Assembly (NCBI GenBank): GCA_934725985.1
Contig: CAKVCX010000001.1
Span: 434,001 to 498,000, forward strand
From: an uncultured Bacilli bacterium
GTDB taxonomy: Bacteria > Bacillota_I > Bacilli_A > RFN20 > CAG-826
DNA length: 64,000 nt
Direction: 5' to 3'
The translations under genes were made by a program, and so were the position numbers. Shown here one piece after another: positions 54,358 to 63,313 of this stretch. Within the stretch, counting starts at the first letter, position 1. The number at the start of each line of letters is the position of its first letter. A model generated the notes under the pieces. It did no database searches. It was given only the letters and a program-made list of their open reading frames with translations, and was not told the DNA's origin.

Positions 54358-55716
54358 TTAAGAAAGTTTGCTTTTTAAATCTGAAATTGCCACCATCATA
54401 TCTGGGTCGTTTTTCAAAGAGTTTTCCACTTTTTTTACACCATTCATCACAGTCGCATGATCTTTTCCACCGAACGTTTCACCTATTTTGATGAATGGGG
54501 TGTCTAGCATTTCCCTGTCTAGGAACATTGCAATATGCCTAGCCATGGCAATTCTAGATGTTCTTATCTTTCCAACAAGTTGCGAAGGGGTTAATGAATA
54601 GTAATCAGAAACGCAGGCGATTATTTTTTCTTCGGTGAGTTTTTGCCCGTTTTCTACTTGACTAGTTAAAGTGCTTATCGCCTTTGTGGCTACATTCATC
54701 GTTATCCGGTTCGTTGATTTGGTGTTTATTGTATAAAAGATTAGTCTATTCAAAGCCCCTTCAAGCTCTCTGACATTAGAAGAAAACCCTTTAGCTATAT
54801 ACGTTAAAACGTCTTCGTCAAAGTCGCTCGGATCTAATCCGCCAGCTTGAATTTTAGCTTTTAAAATATCTTTGCTTGTTTCTAAATCTGGTTTTTCTAT
54901 TGACAAAACTAAGCCTTGTGAAAATCGCGTTTTAAGTCTGTCATCTAAACCATTGAGGTTGCTAGGGTGCTGATCGGAGGTGATAACAATTTGCTTACCA
55001 TTGTTTACCAATGTGGAAAAGATAAGGAAAAACATTTCCATGGTCCCTCTTTTTCCGGTTATAAATTGAATATCATCAATTAAGAAGACATCGACTTTAT
55101 TTTTGAAATACTTAGTTAACGATTGACCTTTCTCATGGTTTTCCACAAAACCAATATATTCATCAACGAAATCTGATGCCGATATGTATAAAACATTATA
55201 ATTGGGGTATTTCTCCTTTATTTCGTTGCCTATAGCGTGCAATAAGTGAGTTTTTCCTAAGCCGGAGTCACTATGAATCAGCAACGGGTTATATAATTGG
55301 CCCGGGGTACTTGCAATCATTATTCCAGCTTGAAAAGCTTCTTTATTTGATGGGCCTGTTACAAAGTTATCAAATGTAAATTTCGGATTAAGTTTATAAT
55401 CTTTAAAAAATGCCGGCTCTTCTTCTTTTTGTTCCAAGGGTTCTTTAGCTAGATTATTTTTGTAAACAAACTTGACATCGAAGTTTGTACCTGTATATTC
55501 ATTGACAATTTTTAAAATTTCATTTTTATACTTTTTATCTAATATTTGACTAGCTAGTTCACTAGAAACGCTAATGATCATAACGTTGCCGTCTAACCTT
55601 GCTAGTTTTGTATCGCAAAAAAAAGTGTCGTATATCCTTTTTTCGTTAATCGTTTTTTCAATTCTTTCTAGCACCGATTCCCATATGCTATTTAATTGTG
55701 AAACAGAGTCAGCCAT
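54358..55716 (-). CDS. dnaA: Chromosomal replication initiator DnaA
   Basis: 452 residues starting MADSVSQLNSIW at 55716; an upstream in-frame ATG at 55776 would add 20 residues not usual for the family. AAA+ domain with Walker A DSGLGKTHLLHA and Walker B VFLIDDIQFI; C-terminal DNA-binding domain with the signature GKDHATVMNGVKKV. DnaA boxes lie on both sides of the gene, so it is probably self-regulated. Confidence 0.97.
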   Translation of the reverse strand: MADSVSQLNSIWESVLERIEKTINEKRIYDTFFCDTKLARLDGNVMIISVSSELASQILDKKYKNEILKIVNEYTGTNFDVKFVYKNNLAKEPLEQKEEEPAFFKDYKLNPKFTFDNFVTGPSNKEAFQAGIMIASTPGQLYNPLLIHSDSGLGKTHLLHAIGNEIKEKYPNYNVLYISASDFVDEYIGFVENHEKGQSLTKYFKNKVDVFLIDDIQFITGKRGTMEMFFLIFSTLVNNGKQIVITSDQHPSNLNGLDDRLKTRFSQGLVLSIEKPDLETSKDILKAKIQAGGLDPSDFDEDVLTYIAKGFSSNVRELEGALNRLIFYTINTKSTNRITMNVATKAISTLTSQVENGQKLTEEKIIACVSDYYSLTPSQLVGKIRTSRIAMARHIAMFLDREMLDTPFIKIGETFGGKDHATVMNGVKKVENSLKNDPDMMVAISDLKSKLS

Positions 55717-55776
55717 AAATTTACCTGTAAAATTAAAGCCCTTTTTTGTGAAAAAAGATAGCAAAAAAATAGGCAA

Positions 55777-56098
55777 AATTTATTTTTCCACAATAAAATA
55801 AATAAAAATGCGCTGTATCTTGGCAAAAAAGAGCTTATCCACAACTTTAAATTGTGAATAAATTGTGAAAAACTTTTTACTTGATTTTTTATTGTGGAAA
55901 ACTTCTTTTACTAACTACTTTTCTACAATGCAAAAGGCTAACAACGCTAAAGGTGTTTTCGAATAATTTTTTGTTTTATCCACATTATCCACGATAAATT
56001 AATAACAATTGATGTTGATAATGTTTCACTACATGTTTCACGCTGTTTTTCTTTATCTTTTGTTGTGGAAAACTTCGCATACGCGCGTACACTCGCAG
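55777..56098. other. oriC region upstream of dnaA (DnaA-box cluster)
   Basis: Six DnaA boxes: TTTTCCACA 55784-55792, TTATCCACA 55835-55843, TGTGGAAAA 55893-55901 (reverse), TTATCCACA 55976-55984 directly followed by TTATCCACG 55985-55993, and TGTGGAAAA 56064-56072 (reverse). AT-rich throughout. Strand bias of genes switches here, - on the left and + on the right, as expected for the replication start. Two GTTTCAC half-sites near 56028-56040 resemble half of a parS. Confidence 0.85.
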
Positions 56099-56127
56099 TT
56101 GTAGTTGGCTTTTTTAATCCGTATAAT
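56099..56127 (+). promoter_or_regulatory. Promoter of rpmH-rnpA
   Basis: TTGTAG (56099-56104), 17-bp spacer, TATAAT (56122-56127), 33 bp before the rpmH start. Confidence 0.65.
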
Positions 56128-56159
56128 AACCCTTGCATCCGTTTTAGGAGGAAAAGCTA

Positions 56160-56294
56160 ATGAAAAAAACATACCAACCATCTAAGAAGAAGCACGCGAA
56201 TAAAGCAGGCTTCCGTGCAAGAATGGCCACGGCAACAGGACGCAAAGTAATTGCCAAGCGTCGTGCCAAAGGACGCGCTAAAGTCGCTGATTAA
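56160..56294 (+). CDS. rpmH: Ribosomal protein bL34
   Basis: 44 residues, MKKTYQPSKKKH...GFRARMAT...RRAKGRAKVAD, the complete basic L34 protein of the large subunit. AGGAGG 9 nt before the ATG. Always next to rnpA and close to oriC in Bacillota. Confidence 0.97.
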   Translation: MKKTYQPSKKKHANKAGFRARMATATGRKVIAKRRAKGRAKVAD

Positions 56295-56297
56295 TTT

Positions 56298-56639
56298 ATG
56301 AAGAGGGCGTTTCGTGTAAAAAAACACGAAGATTTTGACTTTATTATAAAAAATGGAGTAAAAATCAAATCGAAAAACTTCAATTTATATTTTGTCAAAG
56401 CGCCAAAAGAGCAGCTCTATACTCGTATCGGCTTGGCCGTTGGTAAATCAAATGGTCACGCCGTTACTAGGGTTAGGGAAAAAAGGCAAGTTAGGGCAAT
56501 GATAAGTAAAAGAAATGACTATAGTTTGCCTTTGGATATTATCATCTCGATTCGTCCTTGCTACAAAGAAAGCGAGTTTGAATCAAACGAAAGAGAACTC
56601 AACTCTCTTCTAGATACCATTAAGGAAAAATACAATTGA
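56298..56639 (+). CDS. rnpA: Ribonuclease P protein component
   Basis: 113 residues. RNR-type motif RVREKRQVRAMI and the N-terminal RAFRVKKHEDFDFI are those of RnpA, which helps the RNase P RNA mature tRNA 5' ends. Starts 3 bp after rpmH; its stop overlaps the yidC start codon. Confidence 0.95.
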   Translation: MKRAFRVKKHEDFDFIIKNGVKIKSKNFNLYFVKAPKEQLYTRIGLAVGKSNGHAVTRVREKRQVRAMISKRNDYSLPLDIIISIRPCYKESEFESNERELNSLLDTIKEKYN

Positions 56640-58351
56640 AAAAGATATCCCATAAACAAATATTTGTCGGTTTAGCAGTTCTATTAGGTGGGGGATTGCT
56701 TGCAAGCTGTACGGCTAATTTTTGTTCCGAAGTAGATCAAGCTCAAATGGCTTATCCATACGAACAAGGGGTAACCGTTTATGTTTCAAAAGATGAATAT
56801 AACGAATTAAAAACCGCCGATGAAACAAAATCGTTAATCGAAGAGCAAGAAGCTAGCAAAATTGCTGGTCCTGCTTATGTTGACAAAGACAACAACGTTT
56901 TAAACGAAAACGTGTATAAATATGTGCCTTTAATAAAAAAAGAAGACGGAAGTATAGAATTTACTGCTAATAAAGCTTCTTTTTTGCAAGGAACAATTCT
57001 TTCCACTGCCTATAAAAACGGCTATGTAATGCCTTCTGTTAAATATTGGGCAAGTATTGATAACTATGTTTTAGAGGCCGCTACATACGAGGCCTATAAT
57101 TCTGGATTGCAAGATCCAAGCCAACGCGCCGCTTATTCTCTTGGTGCTAGTGCGCCTAGGGAGTTTGTGTCCACTTTGGTAGCTTCCGAATCTTCTGATC
57201 CTTCCAATTGGGCGGTCAATCCGTATGCGAAATCGGATTGCAATGGCGGTGATGATACACCACAAAATGATAAGTCCATTTTAAGAACTTTCGGACATTT
57301 AAAGTTTTCTGGCGATGGTGGCAGCATTTGGGGCTATTGGACAAAATGGAATGCCGAATTATATAAAAGCAACGATCCCTCTTTGGGAATTGATAATTGC
57401 CCAACAAAAGATTTTGCTGATCTTTATCAATCTCAAATTGCTTCAAAAGTAAACCAAATCCGTTCTTGTATAGCTACTAAAGAAGGATCGTTTGGCCATT
57501 ATGGCAACAATTCCGATTGGGAAGTAGATATAACTAAAAAAGATTGGGGATATGCCTGGAATAAAGGCTTCTTAGAAGGCCTTTTGGTTTATCCTGTTTC
57601 CTGGTTAGTTGATACATTCTCGTTTGGGATGGATCCATCCTTGTCTGGTGTTGGCCAGATTTGGGCTATAGTTTTTGTTACTTTAATAGTAAGGGGGTTA
57701 CTCTTACTAGTTTCCTTCCGCTCGACTATGGATTCGCAAAAGATGCAAGCCTTGCAACCTGAAATGGCAAAACTACAAGCGAAATATCCTAACTCCAATA
57801 CCAATCAAGCCGAAAAGCAAAGGCTCGCTCAAGAACAAATGGCTCTTTATAGACGCCATAAAATAAAACCATTTAGGCAAATATTGATACTAATTTTGCA
57901 ATTCCCTGTCTTTATTTGCGTTTGGTCTGGCTTGCAAGGATCAGCTGCATTATCTACCGGTGAATTCCTTGGCATGAGATTATCTGATAATATTAATTCT
58001 ATATTATTTAATGTTTCTGGTGCTTGGTATTATAACCAAAATGGGTGGTGGACAGCCTTGGTCTTGTTTATATTGATGGCCGGAACTCAAGTTATGGCTA
58101 TGCTGCTGCCAAGAATTATGGCCAAAGCCCAAACTAAGAAAGTTGCCAAAATGTCTGCTAACCCAGCTCAAAGCGATTCTCAAAAACAAATGAAATGGGT
58201 TTCTATCTTCATGATGATATTTACCATTGTCATGGGCTTCATGCTTCCATCTGCCATGGGCGTTTATTGGTTGATCTCTGGTTTAATTTCCATGATTCAA
58301 ACCTTTGTTACTCAATTGATAATATCTAAAGGCAAAAATAAAAAGAGGTAA
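56636..58351 (+). CDS. yidC: Membrane protein insertase YidC, long lipoprotein form
   Basis: 571 residues, begins with TTG inside the rnpA stop (TTGA overlap). Lipobox LLASC (Cys 25). About 290 extracellular residues follow before the conserved core, which has five spans: VTLIVRGLLLLVSFR holds the essential Arg, then the MQALQPEMAKLQAKY cytoplasmic hairpin, QFPVFICVW, and MGFMLPSAMGVYW. Inserts membrane proteins alone or with SecYEG. Bacillus homologues are near 260-275 residues, so the outer domain is an enlargement without known function. Confidence 0.93.
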   Translation: MKKISHKQIFVGLAVLLGGGLLASCTANFCSEVDQAQMAYPYEQGVTVYVSKDEYNELKTADETKSLIEEQEASKIAGPAYVDKDNNVLNENVYKYVPLIKKEDGSIEFTANKASFLQGTILSTAYKNGYVMPSVKYWASIDNYVLEAATYEAYNSGLQDPSQRAAYSLGASAPREFVSTLVASESSDPSNWAVNPYAKSDCNGGDDTPQNDKSILRTFGHLKFSGDGGSIWGYWTKWNAELYKSNDPSLGIDNCPTKDFADLYQSQIASKVNQIRSCIATKEGSFGHYGNNSDWEVDITKKDWGYAWNKGFLEGLLVYPVSWLVDTFSFGMDPSLSGVGQIWAIVFVTLIVRGLLLLVSFRSTMDSQKMQALQPEMAKLQAKYPNSNTNQAEKQRLAQEQMALYRRHKIKPFRQILILILQFPVFICVWSGLQGSAALSTGEFLGMRLSDNINSILFNVSGAWYYNQNGWWTALVLFILMAGTQVMAMLLPRIMAKAQTKKVAKMSANPAQSDSQKQMKWVSIFMMIFTIVMGFMLPSAMGVYWLISGLISMIQTFVTQLIISKGKNKKR

Positions 58352-58356
58352 TTTTA

Positions 58357-58956
58357 ATGAAAGAATATACAGCTAAAACCATAGAAGAGGCTCTTTGCTT
58401 GGCTTCTTCTGAATTAGGCGTTAATGAAAAATCATTAGTTTACAACGTTAAAGAAGAAAAGAAAGGGTTATTTAAAAAGAGCGCAACTATAGTTGTTTAT
58501 GATCAAAATGACGCAGCTAGTTATGCCATAGAATACTTAAAGAACGTTACTGCTTCTTTAGGGATTGAAGCAACTTGCGAGGCTGATATCGAAGACGATA
58601 TTATCAAAATCACGATTGATTCTAACCATAACCCTATCTTGATCGGAAGAAATGGAAAAACTCTACAAGCTTTGAATGAATTGACTAAATTGGCCGTTTC
58701 CAATAAATTCCGTCGTCGTTATAGAATACTTCTTGACGTTGGCGGATATAAGGAAGACAAATATTCTAGAGTTGAGCGCATTGCTAAAAGAGCGGCTAGA
58801 GATGTATTAAAGTCTCATGTTGACGTTAAACTCGATCCAATGACTCCTGATGAAAGACGCGTTGTCCATGGTTGCTTGTCAAATATGGAACATATAAAAA
58901 CCGAATCCACCGGGGAAGGCTCTTCTAGAGCTGTTTGTATTAAATACGTTGATTAA
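58357..58956 (+). CDS. jag: Jag/KhpB RNA-binding protein
   Basis: 199 residues with Jag_N domain (1-50, YTAKTIEEALCLA), KH domain (about 85-130, LIGRNGKTLQALNEL) and R3H domain (RRVVHGCLSNMEHIKTESTGEGSSRAVCI). Acts with KhpA on RNAs affecting cell division and envelope in relatives. GAGG site; follows yidC by 5 bp in the usual order. A strong terminator follows. Confidence 0.94.
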   Translation: MKEYTAKTIEEALCLASSELGVNEKSLVYNVKEEKKGLFKKSATIVVYDQNDAASYAIEYLKNVTASLGIEATCEADIEDDIIKITIDSNHNPILIGRNGKTLQALNELTKLAVSNKFRRRYRILLDVGGYKEDKYSRVERIAKRAARDVLKSHVDVKLDPMTPDERRVVHGCLSNMEHIKTESTGEGSSRAVCIKYVD

Positions 58957-58961
58957 AAAAT

Positions 58962-58985
58962 GGCTACTTCGGTAGCCTTTTCTTT
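58962..58985 (+). terminator. Terminator after jag
   Basis: GGCTAC-TTCG-GTAGCC hairpin with a stable UUCG tetraloop, then TTTTCTTTT. Confidence 0.9.
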
Positions 58986-59008
58986 TACCTTATATATAAA
59001 TATATAGA

Positions 59009-59014
59009 TATAAT
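59009..59014 (+). promoter_or_regulatory. -10 box directly before mnmE
   Basis: Consensus TATAAT whose expected transcription start (6-7 nt on) coincides with the GTG start codon at 59021, implying a leaderless mRNA. Confidence 0.55.
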
Positions 59015-59020
59015 ATATAC

Positions 59021-60340
59021 GTGGAACCAATCATTGCTTTAGCTACACCCCCGTTTAAATCAGCCTTAGCCTTAATTAGAATATCTGGCGATAATGTTTT
59101 TGATATTGTGTCTTCTTGTTTTTCTAAAAATATTGGCACTGGCTTTAAAAGAAAAATAATGCATGGGTCTATTTCTTTTGAAAATAAAGTTATAGACGAT
59201 GTAGTTATTTTTTGTTATGAGGCTTCTTATTCTATGACCGGTGAAGAAGTTGTAGAAATTTCTTGTCACGGGTCGATGGTAATTGTAAAAGAAATAATGG
59301 AGGCTTTTTTTAGCAAGGGAGTTAGGCAAGCGGAAGGTGGAGAATTTTCTGCTAGAGCATTCTATTTTGGCAAAATGGATTTAATCGAAGCCGAGAGCGT
59401 TAACGATTTAATCAATGCAACTACAAAAGAAGCAAAAGATGTGGCTTTGATGTCTTGTTTAGGAAAAGTTTCACCTTTATTAAAACCCTTAAAAGAAAAA
59501 ATAAGCGACTTATTATCCAAACTAGAGGTAAATATCGATTTTCCAGAATACGAAGATATAGAACAAACAAACTACGAATATGTAATTTCTCAGTGCAGAC
59601 AAATGAAAGAAAGCCTTGGTGTTTTAATTAAGCAAGGGCATGAAGGAAAAATTATTCGAGAAGGTGTTAAAGTAGCCATTGTTGGAGAGCCAAATGTTGG
59701 TAAGTCCTCGATATTAAACGCTTTATTAAATGAAGAAAAAGCCATTGTTACAGATATCCCTGGGACTACTAGAGATATTGTCGAAGGTTATTTATCAATA
59801 AAAGGGGTGCCTTTTATACTGCTAGATACCGCTGGAATTAGGGATAGTTCCGATGTTGTAGAGAATATAGGCATAAAACGAAGTAAAAAAAGTATTGAAG
59901 AGGCCGATATGGTCATTTTGGTGACCGATGATAAAACGATTTTTGATGAATGCGAGATTAGCGCATTATGCAAGAATAAAATCTTGATCAAAGTAACTAA
60001 TAAATCTGATTTAATAAAACAAAAAGAAAAGGGACGTATATATGTTTCCGCTTTAAAGAAAGACATCGAACCATTAAAAAAAGCAATGTATGATTCCTTG
60101 CAAATTAATGACTCCTCCTTTTCTACTCCTTCCTTTTCAAATCAAAGAGAATTGTCTTTATTAAAGAAGATAGATAACGAACTTTCTTCCATTATAAAAG
60201 ATTGCCTTGATGTGGTCCCAATGGACTTGGTTTCTTCTTCTTTGCTAAATGCATATAACTATGTAAGAGAATTGTTTGGAGAAGATCCGACCCATGATTT
60301 GACAGATGAAATCTTTTCCCGTTTTTGTGTAGGTAAATAA
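59021..60340 (+). CDS. mnmE: tRNA modification GTPase MnmE
   Basis: 439 residues, start GTG. The N-terminal EPIIALATPPFKSALALIRISG is the normal MnmE start, so the GTG is well placed even without a ribosome binding site. G domain: GEPNVGKSS, DIPGTTRD, DTAGIRD, NKSD; C-terminal FCVGK with the Cys needed for the reaction. With MnmG it makes the 5-carboxymethylaminomethyl group on U34. Starts a new operon of housekeeping genes. Confidence 0.95.
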   Translation: MEPIIALATPPFKSALALIRISGDNVFDIVSSCFSKNIGTGFKRKIMHGSISFENKVIDDVVIFCYEASYSMTGEEVVEISCHGSMVIVKEIMEAFFSKGVRQAEGGEFSARAFYFGKMDLIEAESVNDLINATTKEAKDVALMSCLGKVSPLLKPLKEKISDLLSKLEVNIDFPEYEDIEQTNYEYVISQCRQMKESLGVLIKQGHEGKIIREGVKVAIVGEPNVGKSSILNALLNEEKAIVTDIPGTTRDIVEGYLSIKGVPFILLDTAGIRDSSDVVENIGIKRSKKSIEEADMVILVTDDKTIFDECEISALCKNKILIKVTNKSDLIKQKEKGRIYVSALKKDIEPLKKAMYDSLQINDSSFSTPSFSNQRELSLLKKIDNELSSIIKDCLDVVPMDLVSSSLLNAYNYVRELFGEDPTHDLTDEIFSRFCVGK

Positions 60341-60342
60341 AG

Positions 60343-61119
60343 ATGATTTATATAGATAGTCATTGCCATTTAAATGATGAGGCATTTATTAATGATTTGG
60401 ATGAGATTATAAATGAATCCAAAGGGAACGGGGTTAATGTAATTGTTGTCGTTGGTTATGATTTGCCTAGTTCAATTAAAGCGGTAGAAATCGCCCCTAA
60501 ATATGATGGAGTTTTTGCTACCATAGGGTTTCATCCTGAGAATCTAGACGGCATAAACGATGGCAAATTAGATGAAATAAAGAACTTAGCTAGTAATAAA
60601 AAGGTAATAGGCATAGGTGAAATTGGTCTTGACTATCATTGGTATAAAGAAGAAAAAGACCGCTTTATTCAAAAGCAATGGTTCATAAAACAATTGAAAC
60701 TAGCAGATTCTTTAGATTTGCCCGTTTCAATTCACGCTAGAGAGGCTACAAAAGATACTTTGGATATATTAAAAGAATACGCGCCGAAAAGAAAAGGTGT
60801 TTTGCATTGCTATTCTGGCTCTATAGAAACAATGAAAGAATTAGAGAAATTAGGTTTTTACTTTGGCTTTGACGGTCCAATAACTTATAAGAACTCTATA
60901 ACCCCAAAAGAATGTGTTAAAGCCGTGGATGTTAATAGGATACTATCGGAAACCGATTCTCCTTATTTAACTCCTGTTCCGTTTAGAGGCAAGGTCAATT
61001 CACCTTCTTATGTACGTTATGTAGTAAGCCAAATGGCCTTTTTAAAAGAAGTTCCTCTTGATTTTATGCAAGAAAAAATTAAGGATAATTTTGAAAGATT
61101 GTTCCACGTGAAACTATGA
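60343..61119 (+). CDS. tatD: TatD-family metal-dependent DNase
   Basis: 258 residues. Metal ligands: IDSHCHLND, GEIGLDYHW, SIHAREA, HCYSGS, SETDSPYL. 3'-5' exonuclease/DNA-repair type enzyme. Starts 2 bp after mnmE and overlaps rnmV by 4 bp. A parS-like site lies in its last codons. Confidence 0.93.
   Translation: MIYIDSHCHLNDEAFINDLDEIINESKGNGVNVIVVVGYDLPSSIKAVEIAPKYDGVFATIGFHPENLDGINDGKLDEIKNLASNKKVIGIGEIGLDYHWYKEEKDRFIQKQWFIKQLKLADSLDLPVSIHAREATKDTLDILKEYAPKRKGVLHCYSGSIETMKELEKLGFYFGFDGPITYKNSITPKECVKAVDVNRILSETDSPYLTPVPFRGKVNSPSYVRYVVSQMAFLKEVPLDFMQEKIKDNFERLFHVKL
61100..61115 (+). promoter_or_regulatory. parS-like ParB site 1
   Basis: TGTTCCACGTGAAACT matches parS TGTTNCACGTGAAACA at all but the last base. 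In the tatD coding end. Confidence 0.75.
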
Positions 61120-61658
61120 AAAAAGAAAAACTAAACGCCTTAATTGTTGTAGAAGGCATCACCGATATATCTTTATTGAGTTCTTTTTTAGATTGCGAGT
61201 TTGTTATTACAAATGGTTCGAGTGTTCCACGTGAAACAATTGAGTACATAAAAGAAGTCTCAAAAAGGAAAGAAGTCATTGTTCTTACAGACCCCGATTA
61301 TCCAGGAAAAAGAATTAGAGACGTACTTGACCAAAATATAGCTAACCTTAAGCACGCTTTCATTCCAAAAGAAAAAGCCATCAAGCATCATAAAGTCGGT
61401 GTAGCGGAGTCTAGCAAAGATGTTATTTTAGAGGCGTTGTCGAATTTGACTCTTTCTAAAAACTGTAAGAACGGGGATTTAAAGTATAGCGATTTGCTAG
61501 ATTTAGGATTGACTGGTCCAAATTCTTCTATAAAAAGAAATAAAGTAGAAGGACATTTTCATTTAGGCTTTGGAAATACAAAAACATTATTAAAAAGAAT
61601 CAATTCAATGAATATTAGCAAGCAACAATTAAGGGAGTTTTTAAATGGATGTAAATAA
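61116..61658 (+). CDS. rnmV: Ribonuclease M5
   Basis: 180 residues. Toprim motifs: VVEGITDISLL and LTDPDYPGKRIR. Matures 5S rRNA precursors in Bacillota. Located between tatD and rsmA as usual; overlaps both genes. Confidence 0.94.
   Translation: MKKEKLNALIVVEGITDISLLSSFLDCEFVITNGSSVPRETIEYIKEVSKRKEVIVLTDPDYPGKRIRDVLDQNIANLKHAFIPKEKAIKHHKVGVAESSKDVILEALSNLTLSKNCKNGDLKYSDLLDLGLTGPNSSIKRNKVEGHFHLGFGNTKTLLKRINSMNISKQQLREFLNGCK
61223..61238 (+). promoter_or_regulatory. parS site 2 (perfect)
   Basis: TGTTCCACGTGAAACA fits the 16-bp parS consensus exactly. Embedded in rnmV codons for SVPRET, 123 bp from site 1 and about 5 kb from oriC. Confidence 0.85.
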
Positions 61659-62448
61659 ATATTTTTCTTCTATTAAAGAGTTAAAGTTTTTGGCAAAAAA
61701 AGAAGTGGGACAAAATTTTTTAATTGACCCAGATATTGCAAAAAAAATAGTTTCTTTACTAGAACTAAATGAATCAGATAATGTATTAGAGATAGGGTGT
61801 GGGGCTGGCTCGCTTAGCTATTTTCTCTCTTTTGGCCCTGCAAAAGCTACTTTAATTGATATTGATGAATCCATGTTATGCAAATTGCAAACGGATTTTA
61901 AAGAAAACGAGTATTTAAATATTCAATATGGCAACGCCATGAAATTTGACTATTCCCCTTATGGTAAAATAGTTGGCAATCTTCCTTATTACATCACTTC
62001 TTCAATAATTGAAAAAACCTTAATTGGAGCAAAAAATGCGTCAAAGATGGTTTTTATGATTCAAAAAGAAGCCGCCGATAGAATAATGGCTCCTGTCAAT
62101 ACTAAAGACTATTCCCCTTTGAGTGTGTATTTATCGTTAGTTGCAAAAAGTAAAAGAGTATTTAATGTCAGCCGTCATTGCTTTGTTCCAGAACCCCATG
62201 TTGATTCTAGTGTCATTCTTATAGAATTTAATAAAAAACATGATGAAAATAGTTTCAAAGCGTTTAAACTATCTCAGTCGCTATTTTTAAAGCGGAGGAA
62301 AACAATTTATAACAATTTAAAAAATCTTCTTCACGATGAATTAAAGGCAAAAGAAACATTAGAAAAAGCAAGTATAGATCTGAATAAACGCCCAGAAGAA
62401 ATTGCCCCTGAGCAATACTTGATTTTAACTAAACTAATAGAATGCTAG
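61645..62448 (+). CDS. rsmA: 16S rRNA dimethyladenosine transferase
   Basis: 267 residues. KEVGQNFLIDPDIAKKI start, SAM-binding LEIGCGAGSLS, catalytic NLPYYI. Dimethylates two adenines near the 3' end of 16S rRNA (A1518/A1519 in E. coli numbering). Overlaps rnmV by 14 bp. Confidence 0.95.
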   Translation: MDVNKYFSSIKELKFLAKKEVGQNFLIDPDIAKKIVSLLELNESDNVLEIGCGAGSLSYFLSFGPAKATLIDIDESMLCKLQTDFKENEYLNIQYGNAMKFDYSPYGKIVGNLPYYITSSIIEKTLIGAKNASKMVFMIQKEAADRIMAPVNTKDYSPLSVYLSLVAKSKRVFNVSRHCFVPEPHVDSSVILIEFNKKHDENSFKAFKLSQSLFLKRRKTIYNNLKNLLHDELKAKETLEKASIDLNKRPEEIAPEQYLILTKLIEC

Positions 62449-62457
62449 GAAAATAAT

Positions 62458-63300
62458 ATGGACATAAAGTCATATGCGAAAATAAATCTTTCTTTAAAGA
62501 TAATAAAAACTCTAGAAAACGGATATCATGAATTGGATATGGTTAATTTGCCATTAGAACTTCATGACGTCATCGAAATCAATAAAATATTTGGCAATGA
62601 TACTTATATCACTTGTGACGATCTTCGCTTGATGGGTTTAAAAGCCAATTTGTGCAAAAAGGCCGTTGATGCCTTAAGAGAAGTTTATCATTTCAAGGAT
62701 AACTTCATGATTCATATCCATAAAGAAATTCCTTTTGCGGCCGGGCTAGGCGGAGGAAGCAGCAATGCTGCTGCCGTTTTATTGACTTTAAATAAAATGT
62801 TAAAGCTAAATGCTAGCATGGAAGAATTATGTGCCATTGGCTTAAAAATAGGCGCGGATGTACCTTTTTTCATTCATAATCGGCCATCTAGAGTTGGCGG
62901 TATTGGGGAAATAGACTCGCCTATTAATATTAAGAAAAAATATTTTGTTTTAATAGTTAAACCAGAAGAGGGTCTTTCAACAAAAGAAGTCTATGAACAT
63001 TTCTCTTCTTTTTCTAATGTTAGAGTCGATACAAATAACGTTATAAAAGGTTTAAATGAAGGCGACGATGATTTAATTGCTAAAAGCATTGGCAATGATT
63101 TAATGAAGTCTGCCGTTTCTTTATTGCCTGTTGTAGGCGATATTTATTCGTCTTTAATAGGTGATGGGTTTAAAATAGTATCAATGTCGGGGTCTGGATC
63201 TAGTTTATTTGCTTTATCTACTGATTTAAAAAAATGCAAAGAAGCCCAACGAAATTATGAAAAGAAAGGATATATATCCGTTTTGACAAAAACTTTATAA
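62458..63300 (+). CDS. ispE: 4-diphosphocytidyl-2-C-methyl-D-erythritol kinase
   Basis: 280 residues, GHMP kinase: AKINLSLKI start, ATP loop PFAAGLGGGSSNAAA, late SGSGSSLFAL. Step of the MEP isoprenoid pathway, implying that this organism makes isoprenoids by MEP rather than mevalonate. GGAAAATA precedes the ATG. Confidence 0.94.
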   Translation: MDIKSYAKINLSLKIIKTLENGYHELDMVNLPLELHDVIEINKIFGNDTYITCDDLRLMGLKANLCKKAVDALREVYHFKDNFMIHIHKEIPFAAGLGGGSSNAAAVLLTLNKMLKLNASMEELCAIGLKIGADVPFFIHNRPSRVGGIGEIDSPINIKKKYFVLIVKPEEGLSTKEVYEHFSSFSNVRVDTNNVIKGLNEGDDDLIAKSIGNDLMKSAVSLLPVVGDIYSSLIGDGFKIVSMSGSGSSLFALSTDLKKCKEAQRNYEKKGYISVLTKTL

Positions 63301-63313
63301 AAGGAGAATCATT

